A DNA stretch of 64,000 nt from Streptomyces tanashiensis (GTDB lineage Bacteria > Actinomycetota > Actinomycetes > Streptomycetales > Streptomycetaceae). The notes below the pieces were generated by a model. That model did no database searches and had not been told where the DNA came from. It worked only from the letters and a program-made list of their open reading frames with translations. Positions 52,337 to 60,898 of this stretch are shown piece after piece (within the stretch, counting starts at the first letter, position 1; every line of letters starts with the position of its first letter). A program made the translations under genes and the position numbers. The stretch covers positions 150,840 through 214,839 of the forward strand of contig NZ_BMRZ01000013.1 in NCBI RefSeq assembly GCF_014648895.1, given 5' to 3'.

Positions 52337-52511
52337 GGCGCGGACGGGCCCCTTCCGTCCCGTACGGCCCGTCAGGTCGCTTCCTCAACTGCCGTCATCC
52401 GGCCATAAATTCGGCCTTCCTCAGGTGAATTGTGCGCTTGTGAAGGGTACATAAAGGTCACGGAACTCAGCAGCTCACGCAGGACAACTGCACACCTGAA
52501 GGGAGCCCGCC

Positions 52512-53081
52512 GTGAACAACGAAGTCGCCGCGGGAAACACCACCTCCACGCTCGGCCACCTGGCACTCGGACTGACCCTGCTGGCCTTCGGCCTGGGCGG
52601 AACCGGTGTCATCGACAACGTCGCGGCAGGGGATGCCGCGGGCCTCGCCACCTGGGTCGGCGGCGTGACCCTCTTCCTCGTCGGACTGCTCGCCCTGCGC
52701 GCGGGCGACAAGGGCGAAGGCACGGCGTACGCGGCGCTCGGCGCCTTCTGGTTCACCTGGGGCACCGGCGCCGGCGGCGCCGACGCCTCGGCCGACGCCA
52801 TGGGGCTCTTCCTGCTCCTGTGGGCGCTCCTCGCGCTCACGCTGACCATGGCGGCCGCCGGCAGCGGACTCTTCGGACAGGGCGTGTACGGGCTGCTGTT
52901 CGTCGCGCTGCTGCTGCTCGGCATCGGCGCCCTCGCCGACAACGGCGGCCTCGGGAAGGCGGGCGGCTGGGTCGCCGCCGTCGCGGGTCTGGTCGCCTGG
53001 TACGGCGCCACGGCCGCGGTCGCCGGCTGGCCGACGGCCCTGCGCCGCGCGGCGGGCGGCAGCGCCCCGGCCGCGGGGTGA
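52512..53081 (+). CDS. GPR1/FUN34/YaaH (AceTr) family transporter
   Basis: 189 aa with six TM segments (LALGLTLLAFGLGGTGVIDN, WVGGVTLFLVGLLAL, LGAFWFTWGTGAG, LFLLLWALLALTLTMAAA, LLFVALLLLGIGALA, WVAAVAGLVAWYGAT). The family carries acetate and similar acids, or ammonium, across the membrane. The family motif NPAPLGL near the N-terminus is not present as such (here STLGHLALGLT), so substrate is uncertain. GTG 52512 follows AAGGGAG. A strong terminator lies 70 bp past the stop. Confidence 0.8.
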   Translation: MNNEVAAGNTTSTLGHLALGLTLLAFGLGGTGVIDNVAAGDAAGLATWVGGVTLFLVGLLALRAGDKGEGTAYAALGAFWFTWGTGAGGADASADAMGLFLLLWALLALTLTMAAAGSGLFGQGVYGLLFVALLLLGIGALADNGGLGKAGGWVAAVAGLVAWYGATAAVAGWPTALRRAAGGSAPAAG

Positions 53082-53147
53082 CCCACCCGCCCGACGAGTG
53101 AGCCGAAGGGGCGCGCCCGCGCCCCGGAGGCGAACCGAGCGCGAAAA

Positions 53148-53188
53148 AGCGGTCCCCGTGCACGGGAGGTGTGTGCACGGGGACCGCT
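53148..53188. terminator. Bidirectional hairpin between transporter and glmS
   Basis: AGCGGTCCCCGTGCAC / GTGCACGGGGACCGCT, 16-bp perfect stem with a 9-nt loop, between convergent genes. Confidence 0.9.
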
Positions 53189-53285
53189 GGGTGTCCGGCC
53201 GAGGCTCCGGGGGACAGGCCCGGAGGGGCGCGGCGTCCGGGGGACAGGCCCGGGCGCCGCGCCTCGGCCGCGACGGCTGGGGGGC

Positions 53286-55103
53286 CTACTCGACGGTGAC
53301 GGACTTCGCCAGGTTGCGCGGCTTGTCGATGTCACGGCCCATGGCGAGCGCCGTGTGGTAGGCGAGGAGCTGGAGCGGGATGCCCATCAGGATCGGGTCC
53401 AGCTCGTCCTCGTTCTTCGGGACGACGATGGTGTGGTCGGCCTTCGCCTGCGGCTGGTGCGCGACCGCGAGGATGCGGCCGCTGCGGGCCTTGATCTCCT
53501 CCAGGGCGGCGCGGTTCTTCTCCAGCAGGTCGTCGTCGGGGACGATCGCGACGGTCGGCAGGGCCGGCTCGATGAGGGCGAGCGGGCCGTGCTTCAGCTC
53601 GGAGGCCGGGTACGCCTCGGCGTGGATGTAGGAGATCTCCTTCAGCTTGAGGGAGGCCTCCAGGGCGACGGGGTAGCCGCGCACACGGCCGATGAACATC
53701 ATCGACTGGGCGCCGGCGTACTCCGCGGCGATCTTCTTGATCTCGTCCTCGGTCTTGAGGATCTCCTCGATCTGCGAGGGCAGCTTGCGCAGGCCCTCGA
53801 TGATCCGCTTGCCGTCGGTGACGGAGAGGTCGCGGATGCGGCCCAGGTGCAGGGCGAGCAGCGCGAAGGCGGTGACCGTGTTGGTGAAGCACTTGGTGGA
53901 GACGACGCAGACCTCGGGGCCGGCGTGGACGTACACGCCGCCGTCGGCCTCGCGGGCGATGGCGGAGCCGACGACGTTGACGACGCCGAGGACGCGGGCG
54001 CCCTTCCGCTTGAGCTCCTGGACGGCGGCGAGCACGTCGTAGGTCTCACCGGACTGGGAGACGGCGATGTAGAGGGTGTCGGGGTCCACGACCGGGTTGC
54101 GGTAGCGGAACTCCGAGGCCGGCTCGGCGTCGGCGGGGATGCGGGCCATGGACTCGATGAGCCCGGCGCCGATGAGACCGGCGTGGTACGAGGTGCCGCA
54201 GCCGAGGATCTTGATGCGGCGGATGGTGCGGGCCTCGCGCGGGTCCAGGTTCAGGCCGCCCAGGTGCACGGTGGAGAAGCGGTCGTCGATCCGGCCGCGC
54301 AGCACGCGGTCGACCGCGTCGGGCTGCTCGGAGATCTCCTTGTGCATGAACGTGTCGTGGCCGCCCATGTCGTAGGAGGCGGCCTCCCACTCGACGGTCT
54401 CGGGGGTGGCCGTGGTGGAGGCGCCCGAGGTGGTGTAGGTGCGGAAGTCGTCGGCCTTGAGGGTGGCCATCTCGCCGTCGTCGAGGGTGACGACCTGGCG
54501 GGTGTGGGCGATCAGGGCGGCGACGTCGGAGGCGACGAGCATCTCCTTCTCGCCGATGCCGAGGATGACCGGGGAGCCGTTGCGGGCCACCACGATGCGG
54601 TCGTTGAAGTCGGCGTGCATCACGGCGATGCCGTAGGTGCCCTCGATGACCTTGAGCGCCTCGCGGACCTTCTCCTCGAGGGTCTCGGCCTGGGAGCGGG
54701 CGATGAGGTGGGTGATGACCTCGGTGTCCGTCTCGGAGGCGAAGACGACGCCGTCGGCCTCCAGCTTGGCGCGGAGCTCCTGGGCGTTGTCCACGATGCC
54801 GTTGTGGACGACCGCGACCTTGTTCTCGGGGTCGAGGTGCGGGTGAGAGTTGATGTCGCTGGGGGCGCCGTGGGTGGCCCAGCGGGTGTGGGCGATGCCG
54901 GTGGTGCCGGTGAAGCGCTTGGGGACCTTGGCCTCCAGGTCGCGGACGCGGCCCTTGGCCTTCACCATCTTCAGGCCGGCGGCCTTCGGGCTGGTGATGA
55001 CCATGCCGGCCGAGTCGTAGCCGCGGTACTCGAGGCGGGCCAGGCCCTCCAGGAGCAGCGGGGCGACGTCACGCTTACCGATGTAACCGACAATTCCGCA
55101 CAT
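53286..55103 (-). CDS. glmS: Glutamine-fructose-6-phosphate aminotransferase (isomerising)
   Basis: 605 aa, full length. Cys2 nucleophile in MCGIVGYIG, glutaminase residues in RWATHGAPSD, and two SIS isomerase domains (ILGCGTSYHAG; SQSGETYDVLAA; MFIGRVRGYPVALEASLKLKEISYIHAEA in parts), ending DKPRNLAKSVTVE. It makes glucosamine-6-phosphate, the entry to UDP-GlcNAc and also the ligand that frees DasR from DNA. Adjacent GlcNAc-releasing hexosaminidase supplies the same pool. No glmS riboswitch is recognised in the 58-bp leader. ATG 55103 follows GGAGGGG. Confidence 0.97.
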   Translation of the reverse strand: MCGIVGYIGKRDVAPLLLEGLARLEYRGYDSAGMVITSPKAAGLKMVKAKGRVRDLEAKVPKRFTGTTGIAHTRWATHGAPSDINSHPHLDPENKVAVVHNGIVDNAQELRAKLEADGVVFASETDTEVITHLIARSQAETLEEKVREALKVIEGTYGIAVMHADFNDRIVVARNGSPVILGIGEKEMLVASDVAALIAHTRQVVTLDDGEMATLKADDFRTYTTSGASTTATPETVEWEAASYDMGGHDTFMHKEISEQPDAVDRVLRGRIDDRFSTVHLGGLNLDPREARTIRRIKILGCGTSYHAGLIGAGLIESMARIPADAEPASEFRYRNPVVDPDTLYIAVSQSGETYDVLAAVQELKRKGARVLGVVNVVGSAIAREADGGVYVHAGPEVCVVSTKCFTNTVTAFALLALHLGRIRDLSVTDGKRIIEGLRKLPSQIEEILKTEDEIKKIAAEYAGAQSMMFIGRVRGYPVALEASLKLKEISYIHAEAYPASELKHGPLALIEPALPTVAIVPDDDLLEKNRAALEEIKARSGRILAVAHQPQAKADHTIVVPKNEDELDPILMGIPLQLLAYHTALAMGRDIDKPRNLAKSVTVE

Positions 55104-55161
55104 AAAGGTGAAACCCCTCCAGGTTGGTGGATGTACTCGGACGCCCTCGGGCGTACGGCGC

Positions 55162-55512
55162 TCAGCCGTAGACGATGCGGCGCAGCTGCCGGAGCGAGAG
55201 CTCCGGTGGCGCCACCGCCCGGTGAGGCAGTTCCGCCGCGATCCGTTCGAAGATCTCGGCGTTCACGGCGCCGCCGGACTGCAGTTCCCGGTGGCGGCGG
55301 CGGACGAACTCCTCGGTCGTCTCGTCGAAGTACGCCAGCACGTCGAGCACCACCCGGGCGGCCTCACCGCGCTGGAGCGCGGTGCTGCGGACCAGGTGGT
55401 CGATGAGATCGTCGTGCGACGGGCGGCGTTCGAGCACCCGTGAATACTGAGGGGTCACCCGCGCCCTTTGCAAGAATCCTGCCCGATTTCGGGCAGAGAG
55501 GCCCTGTTCCAC
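55162..55512 (-). CDS. Conserved small protein between glmS and hexosaminidase
   Basis: 116 aa, soluble and helical (LIDHLVRSTALQRGEAARVVLDVLAYFDE, in two parts; FVRRRHRELQ; AELPHRAVAPPELSLRQLRRIVYG). No known fold is recognised. GTG 55512 is preferred because AGGAGG lies 11 nt upstream; GTG 55524 would touch that site. The 58-bp gap to glmS suggests cotranscription. A DasR site lies just upstream, shared with the divergent hexosaminidase, so this gene and glmS may also answer to amino sugar supply. Confidence 0.75.
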   Translation of the reverse strand: MEQGLSARNRAGFLQRARVTPQYSRVLERRPSHDDLIDHLVRSTALQRGEAARVVLDVLAYFDETTEEFVRRRHRELQSGGAVNAEIFERIAAELPHRAVAPPELSLRQLRRIVYG

Positions 55513-55526
55513 GGGCGGGGTCACCT

Positions 55527-55544
55527 CCTTGGTCCAGACCTTGA
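55527..55544. promoter_or_regulatory. DasR operator (dre) between small gene/glmS and hexosaminidase
   Basis: CTTGGTCCAGACCTTG, palindromic GGTC-AGACC core, almost the same as the LPMO site. It lies 15 bp from the minus-strand start and about 90 bp from the hexosaminidase start. Confidence 0.85.
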
Positions 55545-55630
55545 CCCCGAGTAGGGCGAGCGGTACGCATGGTGGCCGAGGGGATATACAGACATGTGGA
55601 CGTGTCGATCACCCGAAGGGGAGCCCGCCT

Positions 55631-57256
55631 GTGAGACAGCGCCGAACGATCCCGCGCCTGATCGGATCCCTGCTCCTGTTCGCGACCGCCGGCGTCGGCT
55701 GCGGCGAGGCCGCGGCCGACGCCAAGGCACCCGGCAGGGCGGCCGCCGAGCCCGAGGTCCGCCCGCTCGGCCGGATCGTGCCCGTACCCGCCTCCGTCAC
55801 CCCGGAGGGCGAGCCCTTCGCCCTCACCGCCGCCACCCGCATCGGCGTCGACGAGACCTCCGTCGAGTCCCAGGCCATCGGCCGCTACCTCGCCGGACTC
55901 CTCCGCCCCGCCACCGGCTTCCCGCTGCCCGTCGTCGACGACAGCGCCGCCGGCCGCGGCATCCGGCTCCGCCTCGACCCCGACGAGACCGGCCTCGGCG
56001 ACGAGGGCTACCGGCTCAGCTCCGGACCCGCGGGCGTCACCCTCACCGCCCGCGAGCCCGCAGGCCTCTTCCGCGGCGTCCAGACCCTGCGCCAGCAGCT
56101 CCCGTCCGCCGTCGAGCGCAAGAGCGTCCAGCCGGGCCCCTGGAAGATCGCCGGCGGCACCGTCGTCGACACCCCGCGCTACGCCTACCGGGGCGCCATG
56201 CTCGACGTCGCCCGCCACTTCTTCACCGTCGACGAGGTGAAGCGGTACATCGACCAGCTCGCCCTCTACAAGGTGAACACCCTCCACCTGCACCTCTCCG
56301 ACGACCAGGGCTGGCGCATCGCCATCGACTCCTGGCCCCGCCTCACCACCTACGGCGGCTCCACCGAGGTCGGCGGCGGCCCCGGCGGCTTCTACACCAA
56401 GGCGCAGTACCGGGAGATCGTGGAGTACGCCGCCTCCCGCTACCAGGAGGTGGTCCCCGAGATCGACATGCCCGGCCACACCAACGCCGCGCTCGCCTCC
56501 TACGCCGACCTCACCTGCGACGGCGTCGCCCCGCCCCTCTACACCGGCACCAAGGTCGGCTTCAGCTCCCTGTGCGTGCCCAAGCCCGTCACGTACGACT
56601 TCGTCGACGACGTCGTCCGGGAGATCGCCGCCCTCACTCCCGGCCGCTACCTCCACATCGGCGGCGACGAGGCCCACTCCACCAGCCACGCCGACTACGT
56701 GGCCTTCATGGACAAGGTGCAGCCGGTCGTCGCCAAGTACGGCAAGACCGTCGTCGGCTGGCACCAGCTGACCGGCGCCACCCCGGCGAAGGGCGCCCTC
56801 GTCCAGTACTGGGGCCTCGACCGCACCCCCGCCGCCGAGAAGGAGCGGGTCGCCGCGGCCGCGCAGAACGGCACCGGGCTGATCCTCTCGCCCGCCGACC
56901 GGACCTACCTCGACATGAAGTACACGAAGGACACCCCGCTCGGCCTCGCCTGGGCCGGCTACGTCGAGGTCCGCAGGTCGTACGACTGGAATCCGGCGAC
57001 CTACCTCCCCGGGGCCCCGGAGAGCGCCGTCAAGGGCGTCGAGGCGCCGCTGTGGACCGAGACCCTCGCCTCCACCGGGGACCTCGACGTCATGGCCTTC
57101 CCGCGCCTCCCCGGCGTCGCCGAGCTGGGCTGGTCCACGGCGGCGAGCCACGACTGGGAGACGTACAAGGTGCGGCTCGCCGAGCAGGCGCCGCGCTTCG
57201 ACGCGCTGGGCATCCCCTACTACCGCTCGCCGGAGGTCCCCTGGCCGGCGGAGTAG
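55631..57256 (+). CDS. Secreted GH20 beta-N-acetylhexosaminidase
   Basis: 541 aa. Signal sequence with a GVGC stretch near residue 22 that only loosely fits a lipobox, so secreted or lipid-anchored. GH20b N-domain, then the catalytic barrel with YRGAMLDVARHFF, HLHLSDDQGWR, VPEIDMPGHTNAAL and the catalytic Asp346-Glu347 in HIGGDEAHS, ending SPEVPWPAE. It releases GlcNAc from chito-oligosaccharides produced by the GH18 enzymes and LPMO. A DasR site upstream agrees. GTG 55631 has GGGGAG 8 nt upstream. Its stop is followed by a strong hairpin. Confidence 0.94.
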   Translation: MRQRRTIPRLIGSLLLFATAGVGCGEAAADAKAPGRAAAEPEVRPLGRIVPVPASVTPEGEPFALTAATRIGVDETSVESQAIGRYLAGLLRPATGFPLPVVDDSAAGRGIRLRLDPDETGLGDEGYRLSSGPAGVTLTAREPAGLFRGVQTLRQQLPSAVERKSVQPGPWKIAGGTVVDTPRYAYRGAMLDVARHFFTVDEVKRYIDQLALYKVNTLHLHLSDDQGWRIAIDSWPRLTTYGGSTEVGGGPGGFYTKAQYREIVEYAASRYQEVVPEIDMPGHTNAALASYADLTCDGVAPPLYTGTKVGFSSLCVPKPVTYDFVDDVVREIAALTPGRYLHIGGDEAHSTSHADYVAFMDKVQPVVAKYGKTVVGWHQLTGATPAKGALVQYWGLDRTPAAEKERVAAAAQNGTGLILSPADRTYLDMKYTKDTPLGLAWAGYVEVRRSYDWNPATYLPGAPESAVKGVEAPLWTETLASTGDLDVMAFPRLPGVAELGWSTAASHDWETYKVRLAEQAPRFDALGIPYYRSPEVPWPAE

Positions 57257-57266
57257 GGGCATGACG

Positions 57267-57305
57267 ACGGGCCCCGGCGGAGGACCGTACTCCGCCGGGG
57301 CCCGT
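57267..57305. terminator. Bidirectional hairpin between hexosaminidase and desD
   Basis: ACGGGCCCCGGCGGA / TCCGCCGGGGCCCGT, 15-bp perfect stem with a 9-nt loop between convergent genes. Confidence 0.9.
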
Positions 57306-57321
57306 GTCGGTCCCGGAAACG

Positions 57322-59091
57322 TCAGGCGAACCGCGCGATCGGGTTCACCAGGTCGCCGACGAGCTGGAGGGCCGCCGACGGGTCCGCCAGGTCGACCATC
57401 TGCCTGTTGTTGCGGAGCTGCAGGCGGTTGAGGGCCGACAGGGCGAAGGTCTCCGCGAACATGTCGTACTGCGCGAAGCGGTCCGCCAGCTCCGGCTTCG
57501 CCTCCTGGTAGCCGCGCACGCACTCCGCGACCGTCCGCCAGAAGCCGTCCTCGTCGAGGACGCCCTCCGCCGCCAGGGTCGCGCCCAGGAAGCGGAAGAA
57601 GCAGTCGAAGACGTCCGTGAAGACCGAGAGGAGCTTCATGTCCTCCGGGACCTCGGCGCGGACGCGCTCCACCGCCGGCGGGAGGACCGCCGCCGGGTCC
57701 ATGACGCAGATCTCCTCGGCGATGTCCTTGAAGATCGCCCGGTCGACCGCGCCCCGCTCGTCGAGGACGAGGATCACGTTCTCGCCGTGCGGCATGAAGA
57801 CCAGGTCGTAGGCGTAGAAGCAGTGCAGGACCGGGAGGAGGTAGGCGTCCAGGTACTGGCGGAGCCACACCCTCGGCTCCAGACCCGACTCCTTGATCAG
57901 CGCACCCGCGAAGGACGCGCCCGCGTGGTCCAGGTGGAGCAGCGAGGCCATCGTCGCCAGACGCTCGCCCTCGGCGAGCGAGGGCACCGGGGACTCGCGC
58001 CAGAGCGCGGCCAGCATCTTGCGGTAGGGGGAGTAGCGGTCGGTGGCGGCCTCGTACTCCAGATGGCGGTAACCGACCGCCGCGCGCTCGCGGATGATCG
58101 AGAAGCGCGCCGCCTTGAGCGTGGAGTCCGAGTCGATCAGACCGTGCAGCCAGTCGTTGATCGCCGGGGTGGCCTCCATGTACGCGGCCGACAGGCCCCG
58201 CATGAAGCCCATGTTGAGGACGGACAGCGCCGTCTTCACGTAGTGCTTGGCCGGGTCCGAGGTGTTGAAGAAGGTACGGATCGACTGCTGCGCCAGATAG
58301 GCGTCGTCGCCCTCGCCCAGGTACACCAGGCGCTCCTGGGCGACCTCGGCGGCGAAGGTGACGGACAGCTTGTTCCACCACTGCCAGGGGTGCGCCGGCA
58401 TGAGGAGGTAGTCGGCGAGGTCGAGACCGCGCTCGGCGAGGGTGGCGGCGAAGCCGTCGACCGTCGCGTCGCCGAGCTCGGCGCGGACGAAGGCCTCGTA
58501 GTCGAGGTCGGCGCCGGCGGTGAAGGTGGTGCGGTCGCGGTGCGCGGCCAGCCAGATCAGCCGGATCTCCGCGGCGGCCTCGGGGGCGTACGCCCGGTAC
58601 TCGTCGACGCCGAAGCCGAGCCGGCCGTTGTTGGCGACGAAGCAGGGGTGGCCCTCGGTCATCCCGGTCTCGATCGCCTGGAAGCCGGCGTGGGCCAGCT
58701 CGGCGGAGGTGACGGGCGGCTTGGTCGCCTTGTAGGCCGTGCCGGCCAGGGTGGAGGAGATCTCCTCCAGGTAGACCGGGAGGATCTCGTCGCTCAGGCC
58801 GAGGGAGCCGCGCAGCTCGGTGATGAACTGGAGCGCGTCGAGCGGGAGCTGCTCGTCGCCGCGGTGGCGGCTGATCGACTCGGGGTAGACCTGCCAGTGG
58901 TCGAGCGCGAAGCGGTCGGCGGTGAAGCGGTACTCGGTGCCGCCGTCGTCGCTGAGGACCTGGTAGCGGCTCTCGCCCAGCTCCTTCGGGTCGAGCAGCC
59001 GCTCGTGGGCGAACTCGGCGATGCCCTTGCGGATCAGCGCGCGGTTGGCGGCGGCCCAGCGCTCGGGGGTGAGGTGTGCGACGGGGTTCAT
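57322..59091 (-). CDS. desD: Desferrioxamine synthetase (NIS synthetase)
   Basis: 589 aa, IucA/IucC family. MPAHPWQWWN, FFNTSDPAKHYVKTALSVLN and the C-terminal FhuF-like part with VLHCFYAYDLVFMPHGENVILVLDE are typical of DesD. It activates the succinyl carboxyl of N-hydroxy-N-succinylcadaverine units with ATP and joins and cyclises three of them to desferrioxamine E (or B-type products). Start ATG 59091 overlaps the desC stop by 4 nt (ATGA). Last gene of the operon. A hairpin follows. Confidence 0.96.
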   Translation of the reverse strand: MNPVAHLTPERWAAANRALIRKGIAEFAHERLLDPKELGESRYQVLSDDGGTEYRFTADRFALDHWQVYPESISRHRGDEQLPLDALQFITELRGSLGLSDEILPVYLEEISSTLAGTAYKATKPPVTSAELAHAGFQAIETGMTEGHPCFVANNGRLGFGVDEYRAYAPEAAAEIRLIWLAAHRDRTTFTAGADLDYEAFVRAELGDATVDGFAATLAERGLDLADYLLMPAHPWQWWNKLSVTFAAEVAQERLVYLGEGDDAYLAQQSIRTFFNTSDPAKHYVKTALSVLNMGFMRGLSAAYMEATPAINDWLHGLIDSDSTLKAARFSIIRERAAVGYRHLEYEAATDRYSPYRKMLAALWRESPVPSLAEGERLATMASLLHLDHAGASFAGALIKESGLEPRVWLRQYLDAYLLPVLHCFYAYDLVFMPHGENVILVLDERGAVDRAIFKDIAEEICVMDPAAVLPPAVERVRAEVPEDMKLLSVFTDVFDCFFRFLGATLAAEGVLDEDGFWRTVAECVRGYQEAKPELADRFAQYDMFAETFALSALNRLQLRNNRQMVDLADPSAALQLVGDLVNPIARFA

Positions 59092-59618
59092 ATCGTGGCT
59101 CCGACGGCGGTCTCGAACTGCGCGCGGGTGCAGAAGCTCAGCAGGGCCTTCTTCTCCGGCTTCTGGATCTCGCGCTCGGGCACGAAGCCGACGGCCTCGT
59201 TGAGCGCGTGCACGGCCTTGTTGTCGACGTCGGGCTCGACGACCACGCGGGCGGTCGCCGGGTCGGCGAACAGCTCGGCCATCACGGCGGTGATCACCTT
59301 GCGGGTGAAGCCGTGCACGGGGGTGTCGGTCGGGGCGACGAGGAAGTGCATGCCGACGTCACCCGGCTGCGGATCGTAGAGCCCGACCAGCTCCAGGTGG
59401 GCCGGGTCGTAGCGCTCCATGAGGATCGCGGGGACCTCGTCGACCAGGCCGATGAAGGCCTCGTGGTGCGGGTGGGCGGCGAAGGCCGTGTACTCGCGCA
59501 CGACGTCCTCCAGGCTCGCGTCCTGCATCATCCAGAAGGCGGCCTTGGGGTGGGTGACCCAGGAGTGGAGCAGCTCCGCGTCCTTGAGGGGGTCGAGCGG
59601 GCGGAAGCGGACGGTCAT
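59088..59618 (-). CDS. desC: N-acyltransferase of desferrioxamine biosynthesis
   Basis: 176 aa GNAT/IucB-type. VRFRPLDPLKDAELLHSW, FIGLVDEVPAILMERYDP, MHFLVAPTDTPVHG and EPDVDNKAVHALNEAVGF. It acylates N-hydroxycadaverine with succinyl-CoA or acetyl-CoA. Overlaps desB (4 nt) and desD (4 nt), so all des genes are coupled. ATG 59618. Confidence 0.95.
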   Translation of the reverse strand: MTVRFRPLDPLKDAELLHSWVTHPKAAFWMMQDASLEDVVREYTAFAAHPHHEAFIGLVDEVPAILMERYDPAHLELVGLYDPQPGDVGMHFLVAPTDTPVHGFTRKVITAVMAELFADPATARVVVEPDVDNKAVHALNEAVGFVPEREIQKPEKKALLSFCTRAQFETAVGATI

Positions 59619-60898
59619 ACGGCGAACTCCTGGAAGGCGATGGTCTTCTCGACGGGGTAGTACTCGGAACCCAGCATCGCCCCGATGATGTACGCGTTGC
59701 GATACGCCCCCATGCCGAGGTCGGGCGAGGTGATGGAGTGCGTGTGCACGGCCGAGTTCTGCAGGAAGATCCCGCGGCCGGTCGTGTCGATCGCGTAGTT
59801 GCGGGCCACGTCGAAGCGGCCCTGGCCGTCCCAGCACAGCCGGTCGCGGACCGGCTCCAGGAAGGCGGGGACGGCGTACTTGTACCCGGTGGCGAGGATC
59901 AGGCCCTCGGTCTCCAGGGTGAAGTCCTTCTCCTGCTCCTCCTGGCGGAAGCCGAGGGTGTACGTGCCGGTCGTGTCGTCGTACGCGGCGGCGTGCAGGG
60001 CGGAGTTGGTGAGGAGCCGGGTCGGCACGGGGCCGTCGAGGTTCTTCTGGTAGAGCAGGTCGAAGATGGCGTCGATCAGCTCGCCGTCGATGCCCTTGAA
60101 GAGGCCCTTCTGCTGGGTCTCCAGGCGGGAGCGGGTCTGCTCGGGCAGCGCGTGGAAGTAGTCCACGTACTCCGGGGAGGTCATCTCCAGGGTGAGCTTG
60201 GTGTACTCCAGCGGGAAGAAGCGCGGGGAGCGGGTCACCCAGTTCAGCCGGTAGCCGTGGACGTCGATCTCGCTCAGGAGGTCGTGGTAGATCTCGGCGG
60301 CGCTCTGGCCGCTGCCGACCAGGGTGATCGACTTCTTCTTCTGCAGCTCCTCCTTGTTCGGGAGGTAGCGCGAGTTGTGGATCAGGTCGCCGCCGAGGCC
60401 CTGGCAGGTCTCGGGGACGTACGGCGGGGTGCCGGTGCCGAGGACGATCCGGCGCGCCCGGAACGTCTCTCCGGCCTCGGTGGAGACCACGTACACCTCG
60501 GCGGCCTCGTCGAAGGTCACCGAGGCGACCGTGGTCGAGAAGCGGATGGAGGAGAGGCGCGCGGCCGCCCAGCGGCAGTAGTCGTTGTACTCCGTCCGCA
60601 GCGGGTAGAAGTTCTCGCGGATGTAGAACGAGTACAGCCGGCCCTTGTCCTTCAGGTAGTTGAGGAAGGAGTACGGCGAGGTCGGGTCGGCCATCGCGAC
60701 CAGGTCCGACATGAACGGGGTCTGGAGGTGGGCGCCCTCGAGGAACATTCCCGAGTGCCACTCGAAGTCCGGCTTGGACTCCAGGAAGAGGCCGTTCAGC
60801 TCGTCGATCGGCTCCGTCAGGCAGGCGAGTCCGAGGTTGAACGGACCGAGTCCGATGCCGATGAAGTCGTGGATCTCGGTCGTCTCAGGCGTGGACAA
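59615..60898 (-). CDS. desB: Cadaverine N-monooxygenase
   Basis: 427 aa flavin N-hydroxylase of the lysine/ornithine monooxygenase family. FAD motif GIGLGPFNLGLA, NADPH motif LVGSGQSAAEIYHDLL and the C-terminal LATGYKYAVP. It hydroxylates one amine of cadaverine made by DesA. TTG 60898 (MSTPETTEIHDF) overlaps the desA stop by 14 bp; no stronger start lies near, as conserved sequence begins within ten residues. Confidence 0.95.
   Translation of the reverse strand: MSTPETTEIHDFIGIGLGPFNLGLACLTEPIDELNGLFLESKPDFEWHSGMFLEGAHLQTPFMSDLVAMADPTSPYSFLNYLKDKGRLYSFYIRENFYPLRTEYNDYCRWAAARLSSIRFSTTVASVTFDEAAEVYVVSTEAGETFRARRIVLGTGTPPYVPETCQGLGGDLIHNSRYLPNKEELQKKKSITLVGSGQSAAEIYHDLLSEIDVHGYRLNWVTRSPRFFPLEYTKLTLEMTSPEYVDYFHALPEQTRSRLETQQKGLFKGIDGELIDAIFDLLYQKNLDGPVPTRLLTNSALHAAAYDDTTGTYTLGFRQEEQEKDFTLETEGLILATGYKYAVPAFLEPVRDRLCWDGQGRFDVARNYAIDTTGRGIFLQNSAVHTHSITSPDLGMGAYRNAYIIGAMLGSEYYPVEKTIAFQEFAV

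Noticed and set aside
55104..55161. glmS ribozyme/riboswitch before glmS
   Set aside because: The leader is only 58 bp and no conserved ribozyme core is seen; the glmS ribozyme is a Firmicutes feature.
53169..55406. 745-codon plus-strand frame opposite glmS
   Set aside because: It runs across a terminator and through the whole of a certain glmS; sequence is Gly/Val/Asp-rich shadow.
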